Program-made: the position numbers and the translations under genes
Part shown: in pieces, positions 22,994 to 33,773 of the stretch
Numbering within the stretch: position 1 is the first letter of the stretch
How the letters are laid out: each line of letters begins with the position of its first letter
Assembly: GCA_029990175.1 (NCBI GenBank)
Contig: JARKIP010000064.1
Location: 11,798,001 to 11,862,000, forward strand
Direction: 5' to 3'
Origin: Petunia secreta
Taxonomy: Eukaryota > Streptophyta > Magnoliopsida > Solanales > Solanaceae
DNA: 64,000 bases
The notes under the pieces: model-generated
What the model saw: only the letters and a program-made list of their open reading frames with translations
Told to the model about the DNA's origin: nothing
Databases searched by the model: none

Positions 22994-25900
22994 ATGTTAA
23001 TGGATCCTACGGAAGGAGAGAAACGTGCAAAGCAGAAAGTCACAGATAGAAATTCCAAGCGACGCGAGGTATATAGACAGATGAACATTGAGGAAAAAGA
23101 TGCGCTTTTGTTAAAACGACGATTGAAACGGCAGAAATTAAAAGAATGTAATAACGAAAATGCAGTTGTTGGGAACTTTGCCGAAATAAATACGAGCTTT
23201 GAACAGAATATGAGTAATCAGCATGCTCTTCGTATAATGGACTCTTCCTCTGTTCATTCCTCAGGTTTGAACATTTGCTTTTTGGTTCAGTTAATCATCA
23301 TGCGCAGTGAAATGCTTTTATTCACCTCCATTTTGTTTTTTTCCTTAACACTGCATCTGTTCACCTACTTAGGTAATTCTTACCTCACATATTGTATTTT
23401 ATCCACCTTCTGCAGCTGCGATTGTCGATGGCCTGCATTCTGCACATAGTTCCCAGCATAAGGGAAAAAATATAGTTGCTCCACTGGCTATCTTCGAGAA
23501 AGGTAAATAACAAATTTACAGTTTTTCCTTTGGATGGTACATTAAGGGTTAATAGAATATGATCGTTATTATATCATCATTTAATTATATAAATTTATAA
23601 ATTAGGATCAACATCTGCCGCACCTAACAAAAAGAGCTATAACTCACTTGGAAGTGTTGTAATTGAAGGTTCGTACATATTTTAAGTTACAATAGTATTT
23701 ATTACAATTACTACTCCTATTACTTAGTTACAGACCTAATCATACGAGATATCTACAGGTTATCATCCCAAAAATAGGAACTCCAGTGATTTTAACCCTT
23801 TAAGATCAACTGACTATAAACCCTTGAAACGAGTCCTGAACTGTACATACTGTAATGCAAAAAGGTTTGAATATGAATCAACTGGATTCTGTTGTAGTAA
23901 AGGCGCAGTAAAATTGTGCTCACATAAGATGCCACCTGAATTGCGAAATCTGTATTTCGGAACTACTGAAGAATGTATACATTTTCGAACATACATCAGA
24001 ACTTACAATAATATGTTTGCTTTTACTTCACTTGGTGTGAACTATGATAAGGATTTAGCAAGACGAAATAATGGTATATACACATTTAGGGTTCAAGGCC
24101 AAATTTATCATTTTATTGATGATCTATATCCTGTTGACAAAAAGGCGACAAATTTACAGCTTTACTTCTATGATAACGATAATGAATTACCCAATAGAAT
24201 GAGTTGTTCAGACAAGGTTGATGAATTAGTTGTCAGAAAATTAATGGACATACTAAATGTCAATCCATACTCTATCTTTCTGAAATTCTTAATAGATATT
24301 CCAAACATTGAAAACTTTTATATTGCTCTCAAATGTGATTCGGGACTAGATCAGAGAGTATACAACTTACCTTCCACATCAGAGGTTGCAACCATTTGGA
24401 TTGAGGAAAATGATAATAATATTACTCCTGCACCTCATATTCGCATTTACACTCACAGTAACAGAACACAAATAGTGAACTATTACTATGGTTGTTATGA
24501 TGCTCTTCAATATCCATTACTGTTTCCGTATGGCCAAAGCGGATGGCATGCTGGTATTAAAAAATTACCGGATTCAAGAATTGTTACTAATGTTTTCCCT
24601 TCTATTCCACTTGAAACATTACCCGGTATCCGTAATCTGTGTTCTATTGAGGATTATCTTAGCATTGAAGCTCAAAGTCTGGAAAAAGAAAAGCGAAAAA
24701 GGAACAACATATCCGTTCGTCAATATTACTGTTATAAACTTCAGATGAGAAATGATGATGATGATGAGCTTTTACATACGGGAAGATTATTTCAACAATA
24801 TTCAGTAGATGAATATATAAAAGTCGAAACACAAAAATTAGATTTTATTGTGTTCAACCAAGATTTGTTTAGGATTAATGTGTTGCAGGGGCTTATTGAC
24901 ATTTTGAGGCTTGGTGAACGAGATAGTTCTAACATTGGAAAACAGACTTTTCTACCTGCTTCCTTTATCAGTGGACCAAGAGATATGCGACAACGATACA
25001 TGGATGCTATTTCATTGGTGCAACATTTCGGTAAGCCTGACTTATTTTTAACCATGACATGCAATCCATGTTGGACAGAAATAAAAGAACATTTGGCCTT
25101 GACAGATGAAGCTCAAAATAGACCAGATTTAATTAGTCGTGTATTTAGGGCAAAAGTAGAAGAGTTGAAAACTGATATATTAAAACGACATATTTTTGGA
25201 AAACTTGCTGGTTTTATGTATACTATAGAGTTTCAAAAACGAGGATTACCACATGCACATTTTCTTATTATATTAACTAATGAATATAAATTATTGACAA
25301 CAGAGGCCTATGATAACATTGTATGTGCTGAGCTACCTGATCGTGTTAAAGAACCAAATCGGTTTAAACTTGTTAAAAAACATATGATGCATGGACCTTG
25401 TGGTGTTTTAAATCCGACAAATTCCTGTATGAAGAAAAAAGGTTGTTGTAAATTTAAATATCCAAAACAATATGCTGACCAAACATCTAAAGGAAAAGAT
25501 TCTTATCCAATTTATCGAAGACGTAATACAGGTGCTGTAGAAGTGAGAAAACAACTTTTGGATAACTCTTGGGTTGTTCCATATAATCCTTTTCTGCTTA
25601 GTAAATTCAGTTGTCATTTAAATGTTGAGATTTGTTCAGATGTGAAGGCTGTAAAATATATTTATAAGTATATTTGTAAAGGACATGATAAAATTGCCTT
25701 TTCTGTACATAATGAGAATATACAAGAAGAGATCGATGAGGTAAAACAATATCGGTCTGCGAGATGGATATCACCACCTGAGGCTACCTGGCGTTTGTTT
25801 GCTTTTCCAATTAGTGAAATGCATCCAACTGTATGTCGACTTCAATTGCATCTGGAAGGACAACAATTTGTTTCTTTTAAGAAAAATACTGATATAGATG

Positions 25901-27999
25901 CAATTCTCAGGAATCCAATGATTAAAAGAACAATGTTAACTGAGTTTTTCAATATGAATTATACAAATAAAGATGCGAAAGAACTTAATTTACTGTAAAA
26001 ATAATTCCCTGAACATTTTGTATGGTCTACAAGTGATAAATTTTGGTCCCGTCGAAAACAACATTTTGCTATTGGACGTGTTGTGACTTGTCATCCAATT
26101 GAAGGTGAGCGTTATTATCTTAGATTACTGTTGATGAATGTACGGGGACCGATATCATATGATGATCTTAAGACAGTGAATGGCAAGTATTTTTGTACTT
26201 TCAGAGAATCTGCTGAAAAAAGAGGACTGTTACATTCTGATGATAATCTTAATGAGTGTATGTCTGAAGCCATGAGCTATCAAATGCCGTATAGTTTGAG
26301 ACACTTATTTGCTACATTGTTAGTATATTGTAATCCTAAAAACCCAAAAGAATTGTGGGAAAAGTTTGAAAAGCCGATGTCTGAGGACTATAAGTTGTTA
26401 CCAACTATGCAGGCAAAAGACATTTGATATAGTGTGCTAAATCATATCAATAATATCTTGCATTCAATGGGACATGACATAAATGAATATAATCTTGTTC
26501 CAGAAAGCATTAGAGCTTCTCCAGCAGCCAAAGAAGCCAAAGAAGTTCACTTTGAAAGGACTATAACAGTTATGGAAGAAGATTTGGTTTTACATACAAG
26601 ATTGAATGTTGAACAACAAAGGGCATATAATGTGATTACTCACAGAATATTCACGAACAAGGCAGGAGCATTTTATGTTGATGGTCCGGGTGGAACAGGT
26701 AAAACTTTCTTATACCGTGCTTTACTAGCGACAGTGCGTTCCAAGGGATTTGTTGCTTTGGCAACAGCGAGCTCTGCTGTTGCTGCCTCAATTCTCCCTG
26801 GAGGCCGTACAGCACATTCACGTTTTAAGATACCTATAGATCTCGCTGAAAAGTCAACCTGTAATATTACCAAACAGAGCGCACTAGCACAGTTAATACA
26901 AGATGCAAGATTAATCGTATGGGATGAAGTATCAATGGCGCGAAAAAAAATGATTGAAATGTTTGATTTACTTTTACGAGATCTTATGAATTCGAATACA
27001 TTATTTGGTGGAAAAGTAGTCGTATTTGGAGGTGATTTTAGACAAACTCTTCCCGTTGTACGAAATGGAAAGAAGGAGGATTTTATCCATGAAAGTCTGT
27101 TATACTCTGATATTTGGAGTAAATTAGAGAAAATGCATCTAACAGAGAATATGCGAGCACGTGCCGATCCGGCCTTCTGTGATTATCTTCTGAGAATTGG
27201 AAATGGAACTGAAAAGATCATAGACAACAAAATTGAGATTCCAAAGTCACTACTTATTCCTTTTTCTACTGAAAGTGAGTCTTTGAATGCATTGTTTGCA
27301 GCAACATATCCGGATATGCACACTTTTTTTTCAGATACATATTGTCCAGATTCTCGTGTTATTTTGACAACAAAAAATGACTTTGTAGATGAAATCAATG
27401 AGATGCTGATTAATAAATTTCCAGATAAAGCTACAACATTTGTTGCTACTGATGAAACTCTTGAATCGAATGATCAAAGTCAATTTGAAGATTTGCTACA
27501 TGCACTAAATCCGGCAGGTTTACCACCTTACAAACTGAGCTTGAAAAAAAGTTGTCCGATTATATTACTTAGAAATTTGAATCCTTGTGAAGGTTTATGT
27601 AATGGTACGCGATTAATTTGCTGCGACTTTAAAACTCATGTCATAAGTGCAAAGATTGTGAGTGGAGATTTTAAAAATACACACGTTTTCATTCCAAGGA
27701 TACCGCTATTGTCATCACAAGATGAAAAATTGCCAGTTCAATTCAAAAGGATACAATTTCCAATACGATTATGTTTTGCCATGACAATAAATAAGGCGCA
27801 AGGCCAAACATTAGATTTTGCTGGAATTTATTTGCGTGAGCCTGTCTTTTCGCACAGCCAGCTTTATGTCGCTCTATCAAGAGCTAAAAGTTCTAACTGC
27901 GTAAGATTGCTAATTCGCCCACCGGCACTATCAAATCGTGATGATCATTCTACATTCAATATAGTTTATAATGAGATAATTCAGAAAGCTTTTGGCTGA
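22994..27999 (+). pseudogene. Helitron RepHel (rolling-circle replicase plus PIF1-type helicase), inactivated by three stop codons
   Basis: Gene model by splice sites and frame: exons 22994-23264, 23416-23502, 23606-23668 and 23759-27999, all introns in phase 1 with GT/AG ends. The N-terminus is basic (LLLKRRLKRQKLK). The Helitron-like N domain follows. The Rep HUH motif is GLPHAHFLI near 25240 and the tyrosine motif KYIYKYICKG near 25650. The helicase has Walker A GPGGTGKT (26683), DEVSM (26923), VVFGGDFRQTLPVV (near 27020) and the C-terminal motif INKAQGQTLDFAG with LYVALSRAKS. Together these would nick, unwind and transfer the element's DNA. The frame of the last exon is open throughout except TAA at 25996, TAA at 26002 and TGA at 26425; no frameshift was found. 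The product therefore cannot be made in full length. Confidence 0.92.
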
Positions 28000-28139
28000 A
28001 TGTACATATTTCAAATTCTGCTGCCCAAACTCCATTGATTCAGGTATGGTTTTACTTTGCATTGCCCTATTATTGTCTCCTTTTTTTAAAAAAAAAATTC
28101 GATTTCTAAAAATGATATCATAAAAGACAGTTTACTATA

Positions 28140-28451
28140 ATGGATTTTCAAACTATTTCTGTTAACAACATCTATATTTTGAATTCTCATGAGAATCAAG
28201 AAAGCTTACAGCTAAATGTGCGAATTCAAGATCAGTTGTCTCGACGTCATTCTTTTAGATATGTTTATACATTGAACACCATTCATTCAGCTACTTTTAC
28301 ATTAGATTGTCCTATAATTGAATCTTTGTATTTCAGATTACTGCAGAGTATGAATGCGCAAGGAAAACTTTTTAAAGAGGTTGAAAGTTGTCTTTGCAGA
28401 TACGGTACGTTGCTTTTTAAATTGATAGTGATTTATAATTTTTTCCTTTAG
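28140..28451 (+). CDS. Unrecognised ORF or exon in the Helitron 3' region
   Basis: A 103-codon ORF starting MDFQTISVNNIYILNSHENQ. A possible splice donor (ACGGTACG) lies near 28403, so the coding part may end there. I do not recognise the product. It sits about 140 bp downstream of the helicase stop, on the same strand and inside the Helitron, so it could be a captured host exon or an accessory ORF; plant Helitrons are known to carry such pieces. Further exon-like fragments at 29343-29597 and 29620-29823 lack recognisable domains. Confidence 0.3.
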   Translation: MDFQTISVNNIYILNSHENQESLQLNVRIQDQLSRRHSFRYVYTLNTIHSATFTLDCPIIESLYFRLLQSMNAQGKLFKEVESCLCRYGTLLFKLIVIYNFFL

Positions 28452-30835
28452 CAGATATATGTTTTATTCATTTCTGTTGTATTCGCCAGTTCATATGTAT
28501 ATATTGTAATTCATCCTACCTCAAACATTAATGAGTAGTTACTGAATTTAACATCCAAATTTGGCCTTTTCAGAATGTAACATAATTCCTATATAATCAC
28601 AGCGACAGTAAGTCATCTTTATAAAGCTGTTGTTTTCTATGCATCCCTGAATGTAACTGAAGTTTTAGTTTGCACTTTAGTATGTCTACTGACCTATGTA
28701 TTCACTATCATACTGCTATTAATTCATGTATCCACTTGGTTATGACAGTGAAGTCAATCTTAATTCAGTAGACCCTCTGGCGCAACTAAATAATTGAGGA
28801 AGAAGAGGTGGTGGAGAAGATAATTATAGCAATTCATCCAGCCGTAGTACTTTTCTATATGGACTTTCGGATTTCTCTTTACCTATGATATTCTTATTTT
28901 CTTTTCATATCAGTTGCAGGTTAGTACAAATGCGGATGTGATGAACTTGACACATGCAAGGCTTCCCACGACTCTCATTAGAGGTCCCACAGCCACAGTA
29001 TATAAACTTATCTTAAATATAATTAACAAAAAACAAAAATAATTTATAAGCGTTGAACATTTCTTCTTAACTCTACAACTGTATCGACACTACTAATTTG
29101 ATGTAAGCAAATCAAATTACTGCTGAAAGCTGATGAACTGGTTTCTTTGTATAGGCATAAAGCTGAGCTTACTGGTGTTGCTGCTAAAAGTATTAATCAA
29201 ACTGGTGCAATATAGAAAGTATGGTTAGTTTATGTTTATTTAGCTATTTATTGATATCTTAATGTCGTACCTCTTTTATGCCATATTTCCTTTTGCCTGG
29301 AAAATTTTTTATTTCTAATTTGATTTCATATTTGTGCTTTAATTGCAAGAACACAGAACTATTTACAAACTACTATGGATAGCATTGAGCATGAAATGCA
29401 CGACAAAGCCAAGGATGATAAAGAATAGAAGCCACTGTAGCCAGGAGCAAAGAATAACTGTTATCAAAATAAGGAGGTGCTGTTTGCCTACTTATTTGTT
29501 GAACTTTAACTGTTTTATCACAGTATGCATGACATGTTTTAAGAAACAATTACTTACTGTCTTTCAAAGAAGTAATCTGTTGTTAGTGGAGTCGTAACTG
29601 TATAACCAAAACCTGAAACATGATATTTGTACGCAGTAATTCATGTTTGAACATATTGTTTGTTAGAATACTGAACTGGATTCAAATGATGCGGACGTTA
29701 TGGATGAAGAGGAGGCAGAGGTTCTATCACTTCAGTTTCTATACAAAAAATTTCAGAGAACATACTTCGTCTAAAAGTACGCCTGAGAGACAAAGGTACT
29801 ATAACTCCATTTCTTTCACCTAGATGGTCAAATATCCTAATCGTATTCTTATGTGTTTGATTCAAAGTTATAGAAGTGCTCTCTAATATACTTTTTCTAC
29901 TGAAACTTCATAAAAGTATTTGTTAACAGTGATCTTGATATTATGTGAAACGAATATTTTGATAAAACATGTATCAACCAGCTATTACAGAAAACATATG
30001 AAGAACTGAATGCTGAAATAACAAGCTTCTTTTTCAGCTAAACCATACACCAGGTTCTCTTTGCGATAAAATGCAGGTTATAATATTGCAGGATTTTTGG
30101 CTTAAGTAGATATGGTGTATTTCCTGGTCTCACTTTCCACTCTCCATTAGTTAACCTTATGGTGGAAAATGGCCACACAGACATAAAGCATCTGTTATGT
30201 TTTATATCCAAATTAGTATCGCATGATTTGGACACAAGACAGACAGAAGAGTTATTACTCTGTATTTAGGACAAAAAGAAAGAGACTTGATGTACTGTTT
30301 AGCTGGTCATTTAATGATATGAAGGACATAGAAGCCGCTACATTATGACAAAATTATAAAACTTTTGGAGACTAAACTAAACCTTTACGATGTTAGTTGA
30401 CATAGGCATTAAAAAGCGAAATAATCTGCGGTGAGCAAATTGCATTGTTTGTTATTATCACTATCAGTCTATTTATGCTACACACACTGATTTTTTTTTT
30501 TGGTGTACGGTTCTACGATTACAAATCTCAATCGTATCTATTACCATTTATCTATATGGTCCACTGTTTTCCATATGCTTTCATCTTTCTTGTTTTGCCT
30601 TTAACAGTTTTTACTTCAAAGAATGGTGTCCGAGCTGTTTCTTTCCTCTACAAAAGAGATAGCTGCTGGCAAGAAGAGAATGCAGAAAGTTAGCCTTCTA
30701 CTACATCAAGTTGATCACTTCATCCCATTGCATTTACTAATGTTCTTCTTTTGGTAGTTTTTACACTAATTGAACTACATTAGAAGATATCATTAGCAAT
30801 TTTTAGGTTTAACTAAAGTTGATCGCAAACATTGG
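28452..30835. other. Helitron 3' region without a recognised gene
   Basis: AT-rich, with many candidate splice signals and short ORFs (for example 30445-30693 plus). A piece encoding LDSNDADVMDEEEAEVLS near 29680 looks like acidic protein-coding sequence, but I cannot assign it. Confidence 0.4.
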
Positions 30836-30867
30836 GCCCGTGCTCAGCTCGGGCATACCCCCCTAGT
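30836..30867 (+). other. Helitron 3' terminus: hairpin plus CTAGT
   Basis: GCCCGTGCTCAGCTCGGGC can fold (GCCCG with CGGGC, then GCT with AGC across a T/T mismatch). An 8-base spacer and CTAGT follow. This matches the known Helitron end signal of a short hairpin followed by CTRR. Confidence 0.75.
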
Positions 30868-31098
30868 ACTAATATATAGAAGAGCCGGTCCATGGACGAC
30901 CAAAGCTCTACTATGGTGACACGTATTCATTAAAGGATATTTTCGAAATTGTAGAATATATTATGGGCATTATGGTAAATAGATGATCCTTATGGCCTTT
31001 TCAAGACACCCACGGGCCACGTGGCACTGACATAATCACTAAATACTCAAAAGCCTTTTGCAAACTAAGCTATTGTTAGATTCATCAATTTTCTCCGT

Positions 31099-31136
31099 CA
31101 TCCCTTGGTCTTTCTCTCTCTTTCAGGTAAGAATTT
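31099..31136. repeat. Perfect 38-bp inverted repeat, left arm
   Basis: It starts CATCCCTTGGTCTTTCTCTC and ends TTTCAGGTAAGAATTT. The exact reverse complement is at 31687-31724. The arm contains CAGGTAAGAA, which looks like an exon-intron donor junction. Confidence 0.9.
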
Positions 31137-31644
31137 CTTCATCCTATCCATGTTTTCCTCTGTTTTTCCTACTAAATTTACATCTTCTTTCCTTTTTATC
31201 CTTTAATTAAAGTTTACAAAGTTTACGCCTTGCTATCTGGTTGTACCATTATTTTTCGATTTCCTTGGAATTTTCGCTTTCCACACCTAATCGAACTGAT
31301 CTTCGTAGCATTTTCCCTGTTTTTCAGTCATACATATATTTTGTTCTATTTCTATTATGCTTTTTTCAATTTCATTTCTCTCTTCGAAGAAAAATATTGC
31401 GTCAACTTAGGAAGACTTCATTAATTTTTTTTTACTAATCTTTATACTTTGAATTAGCCTATAAATGCTACAAATTTTTTATATTTTCATACAATTTCGA
31501 ATGCATGCAGGTCTTTTAAAGTGAAAACTGCTCAAGGGGATAAAAACAACAGGTAAATCATCGCCTTGATTTCAAATTATTAAACTATGAATGACTTCAT
31601 GTTATATTGACTGTATAGGTGTTTCTGCACCTTCGTATTCTAAT

Positions 31645-31647
<3 letters not shown>

Positions 31648-31682
<35 letters not shown>
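31648..31682. repeat. (TA)n microsatellite
   Basis: About 17 TA units directly left of the right arm of the inverted repeat. Confidence 0.9.
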
Positions 31683-31686
<4 letters not shown>

Positions 31687-31688
<2 letters not shown>

Positions 31689-31724
31689 ATTCTTACCTGA
31701 AAGAGAGAGAAAGACCAAGGGATG
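31687..31724. repeat. Perfect 38-bp inverted repeat, right arm
   Basis: It starts AAATTCTTACCTGAAAGAGA and ends AGACCAAGGGATG, the exact reverse complement of 31099-31136. The arms could pair around a loop of 550 bases. Confidence 0.9.
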
Positions 31725-32264
31725 TTTGGAATTTTTCTGCTTGGGTGTGAACACGTTATGCACACATCGTATTTTCATCTAGAATAAGAAGACCGAAGAT
31801 ATAGATAAGAGACATATCAGACTTTAAGAAAGAACCTACATAAAATGCTTGCAAAAAAGACATTGAAATACAATAGTACACATTACACTACCTTCTATTT
31901 TACTGCCTGAGTTACTAATGTCTGATTAATATATTAATGAATAAACTATAGATGAGAAGAACACAGATGAGTTAACTAATAGAGCTTATCTCTTTTGGAG
32001 ATTGCAAGATGGCTGCCTATAAGAAGGAAGATGTTTAGCTATCTTGGGATGTTAAGATAATACATATGTCTTTTAACTTGGTTCATGAATAAGTTGATAA
32101 GAGTTGAATATAATGTGTTCCATCATCTAGAAAAGCCCTCTCTCTTGAACGAAGAGTAGGTTCAGATATAGTAGTTAAATTAGATGAAATGTTTGTGTAT
32201 TTCTTAGTTTTTCAGAACAAATTGTTTTACCCATTTAATATATTGCATTAGTATCCACACGACA

Positions 32265-32582
32265 ATGTTTCTAAGGTGTGTGACACATTATATGCAAGGA
32301 AGTACGAGTTTGGAAAGGATGCTTCAAAACAGTGACATCACAAGGTTGGGAAGAAACTTGATATGGGATGATAAACTCTTTGACCCTGATGAAGTGAACA
32401 AACTAGAGCAAACATCCATCAACTCCAAAGAAGAAATTAAAGCCATTACCAGGATATTTAGATTCAGTATTGTAGTCTTTATTCGAGAAGGCTCAGATGA
32501 ATGTGTACTAGAGATAACTTTGTTCATATTCATTGTGTTAATAAAGAAATTACCACAATGTGAAATTGGAAATTTGAAATAG
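32265..32582 (+). CDS. Unrecognised ORF in the second Helitron
   Basis: 105 codons; the middle has WDDKLFDPDEVNKLEQ and reads like genuine protein, while the end (ITLFIFIVLIKKL) is hydrophobic and may be intron read-through. It could be a captured exon. I cannot name a family. Confidence 0.25.
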   Translation: MFLRCVTHYMQGSTSLERMLQNSDITRLGRNLIWDDKLFDPDEVNKLEQTSINSKEEIKAITRIFRFSIVVFIREGSDECVLEITLFIFIVLIKKLPQCEIGNLK

Positions 32583-32624
32583 CTCATGTGATTTTTTATG
32601 TTAGATGTCAAATATACTCGAGCA

Positions 32625-32654
32625 CCCGTGCAGAGCACGGGCATTTCATCTAGT
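32625..32654 (+). other. Helitron 3' terminus: hairpin plus CTAGT
   Basis: A 7-bp perfect stem CCCGTGC/GCACGGG with a 3-nt loop, then CATTTCAT and CTAGT with T following. This is a textbook arrangement for a plant Helitron end. Confidence 0.85.
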
Positions 32655-33764
32655 TATTCTATAACATTGCAAATGGTGGATATAACTCATTTACCACATT
32701 AAAAAGTGGCTATGGGGCGGAAATTTTCTAAAAAACTTGATATGGGAATATTTTCACAAATTTTAAAAATGGGGACACATATAGCAAAAATAATTCACCT
32801 AGTGTCTCCAAAATTGACTGGTTTTGAGAGTTTGCCCATGTTTAGTATGGTATTAGAAAAATACCCCCCTCCCGGTACGTAGGCAACTTTTCAACTTCTC
32901 ATTGCCAAGTGCCACTTTTTAGGAAGAAGTCAAGTGGCAAGTGTTGCCTAGGGAACGCTTCAAGCTATCTGAGAGAATGCGAGAAGAGATTTGAATGGGC
33001 AAGAGCTGCCCAGGCAACACTTTATCTGGCAGAATGTGAGACTCATTGACAAGTGTTGCCTATGAAAGAGGGGCCAGAGGCAAGTGCTTCCTCTTTGACA
33101 GTACTTACAGAGAAAGGGATGACCGGGATACGGGCACCATTATAAGATTAATATGGGTATTTCCATTCAAAATTTATTCATTAAACTAAGCAGAGAACAT
33201 TTTTTGCTAGACCACTGTTATGTGCAACAAAAGGGCAAATCATTGTCAATGGTGTCATAGTCCTGTAAATTGGCCCAAATATAGTAGTTCGGCGCCCAAG
33301 GTTCATCGGGTGAAATTGGCCGATTTTGCAGAAATATGACACCATAAGCCATTATTTTTCTTTTTGCCCGTGCTAACAGTAGTTTTGTAAAAACACCCCC
33401 ATTATATAAATGAAAAAAAATCTGGATGGAAATGTCCTTGTCAAAATTTTGAGTCAGGGCCAAGACTTGCCATTTACCCCTCTCTGCATTTCAACACTTA
33501 TTCCTTCAAGTATTGGAAAAAGGCAATACTTGCCAGCACTTGGTCGGAAGTCTTGGCAATTGCCCCTTCCAATCTTTTCTTGCATTCTCGCCATATAACG
33601 CAAAGTATTGGCAAAACAGCACTTGCCCTTGAAGTCTTAACCCCGTGCCAATGCTTACAAATTTTTGCGTTGAAGTCTTGGTTCCGTGTCAAATAATGGT
33701 ATTTTGCTAAAATATTGTTTAACACGGACAATTTTGTAAAATCACTCCTTATGGAGGGCGCGCA
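32655..33764. other. Intergenic DNA, no gene recognised
   Basis: It contains scattered GGCAAGTGTTGCCT-like and inverted AGGCAATACTTGCC motifs (near 32938, 33050 and 33520), suggesting a decayed inverted-repeat transposon, but no clear ends were found. Confidence 0.35.
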
Positions 33765-33773
33765 GTGAAATTT

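Larger units (their letters stand above)
21300..30867 (+). mobile_element. Helitron carrying a RepHel pseudogene (left end approximate)
   Basis: The region holds a spliced Rep/helicase gene on the plus strand and ends with a Helitron-type terminus: a hairpin GCCCG...CGGGC (30836-30854), then a short spacer and CTAGT at 30863-30867. Helitrons transpose by rolling-circle replication and leave no target duplication. The 5' terminus could not be fixed; an AT-rich stretch with TTATATATAAGAAAG near 21300 and a TC start at 21225 are both possible. The base after CTAGT is A, not the usual T, because a second Helitron-like sequence abuts directly. Between 28.0 and 30.8 kb there are exon-like fragments with no recognised function. 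Confidence 0.75.
30868..32654 (+). mobile_element. Non-autonomous Helitron abutting the first
   Basis: It ends in a clear Helitron signal: hairpin CCCGTGC-AGA-GCACGGG (32625-32641), a spacer and CTAGT (32650-32654), followed by T as expected for insertion between A and T. The left end is inferred from direct abutment to the previous element and an AT-rich opening ACTAATATATAGAAGAG; a canonical TC start is not visible. No Rep or helicase is present. The interior has a 38-bp perfect inverted repeat, a (TA)n tract and an unrecognised ORF. Confidence 0.6.
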
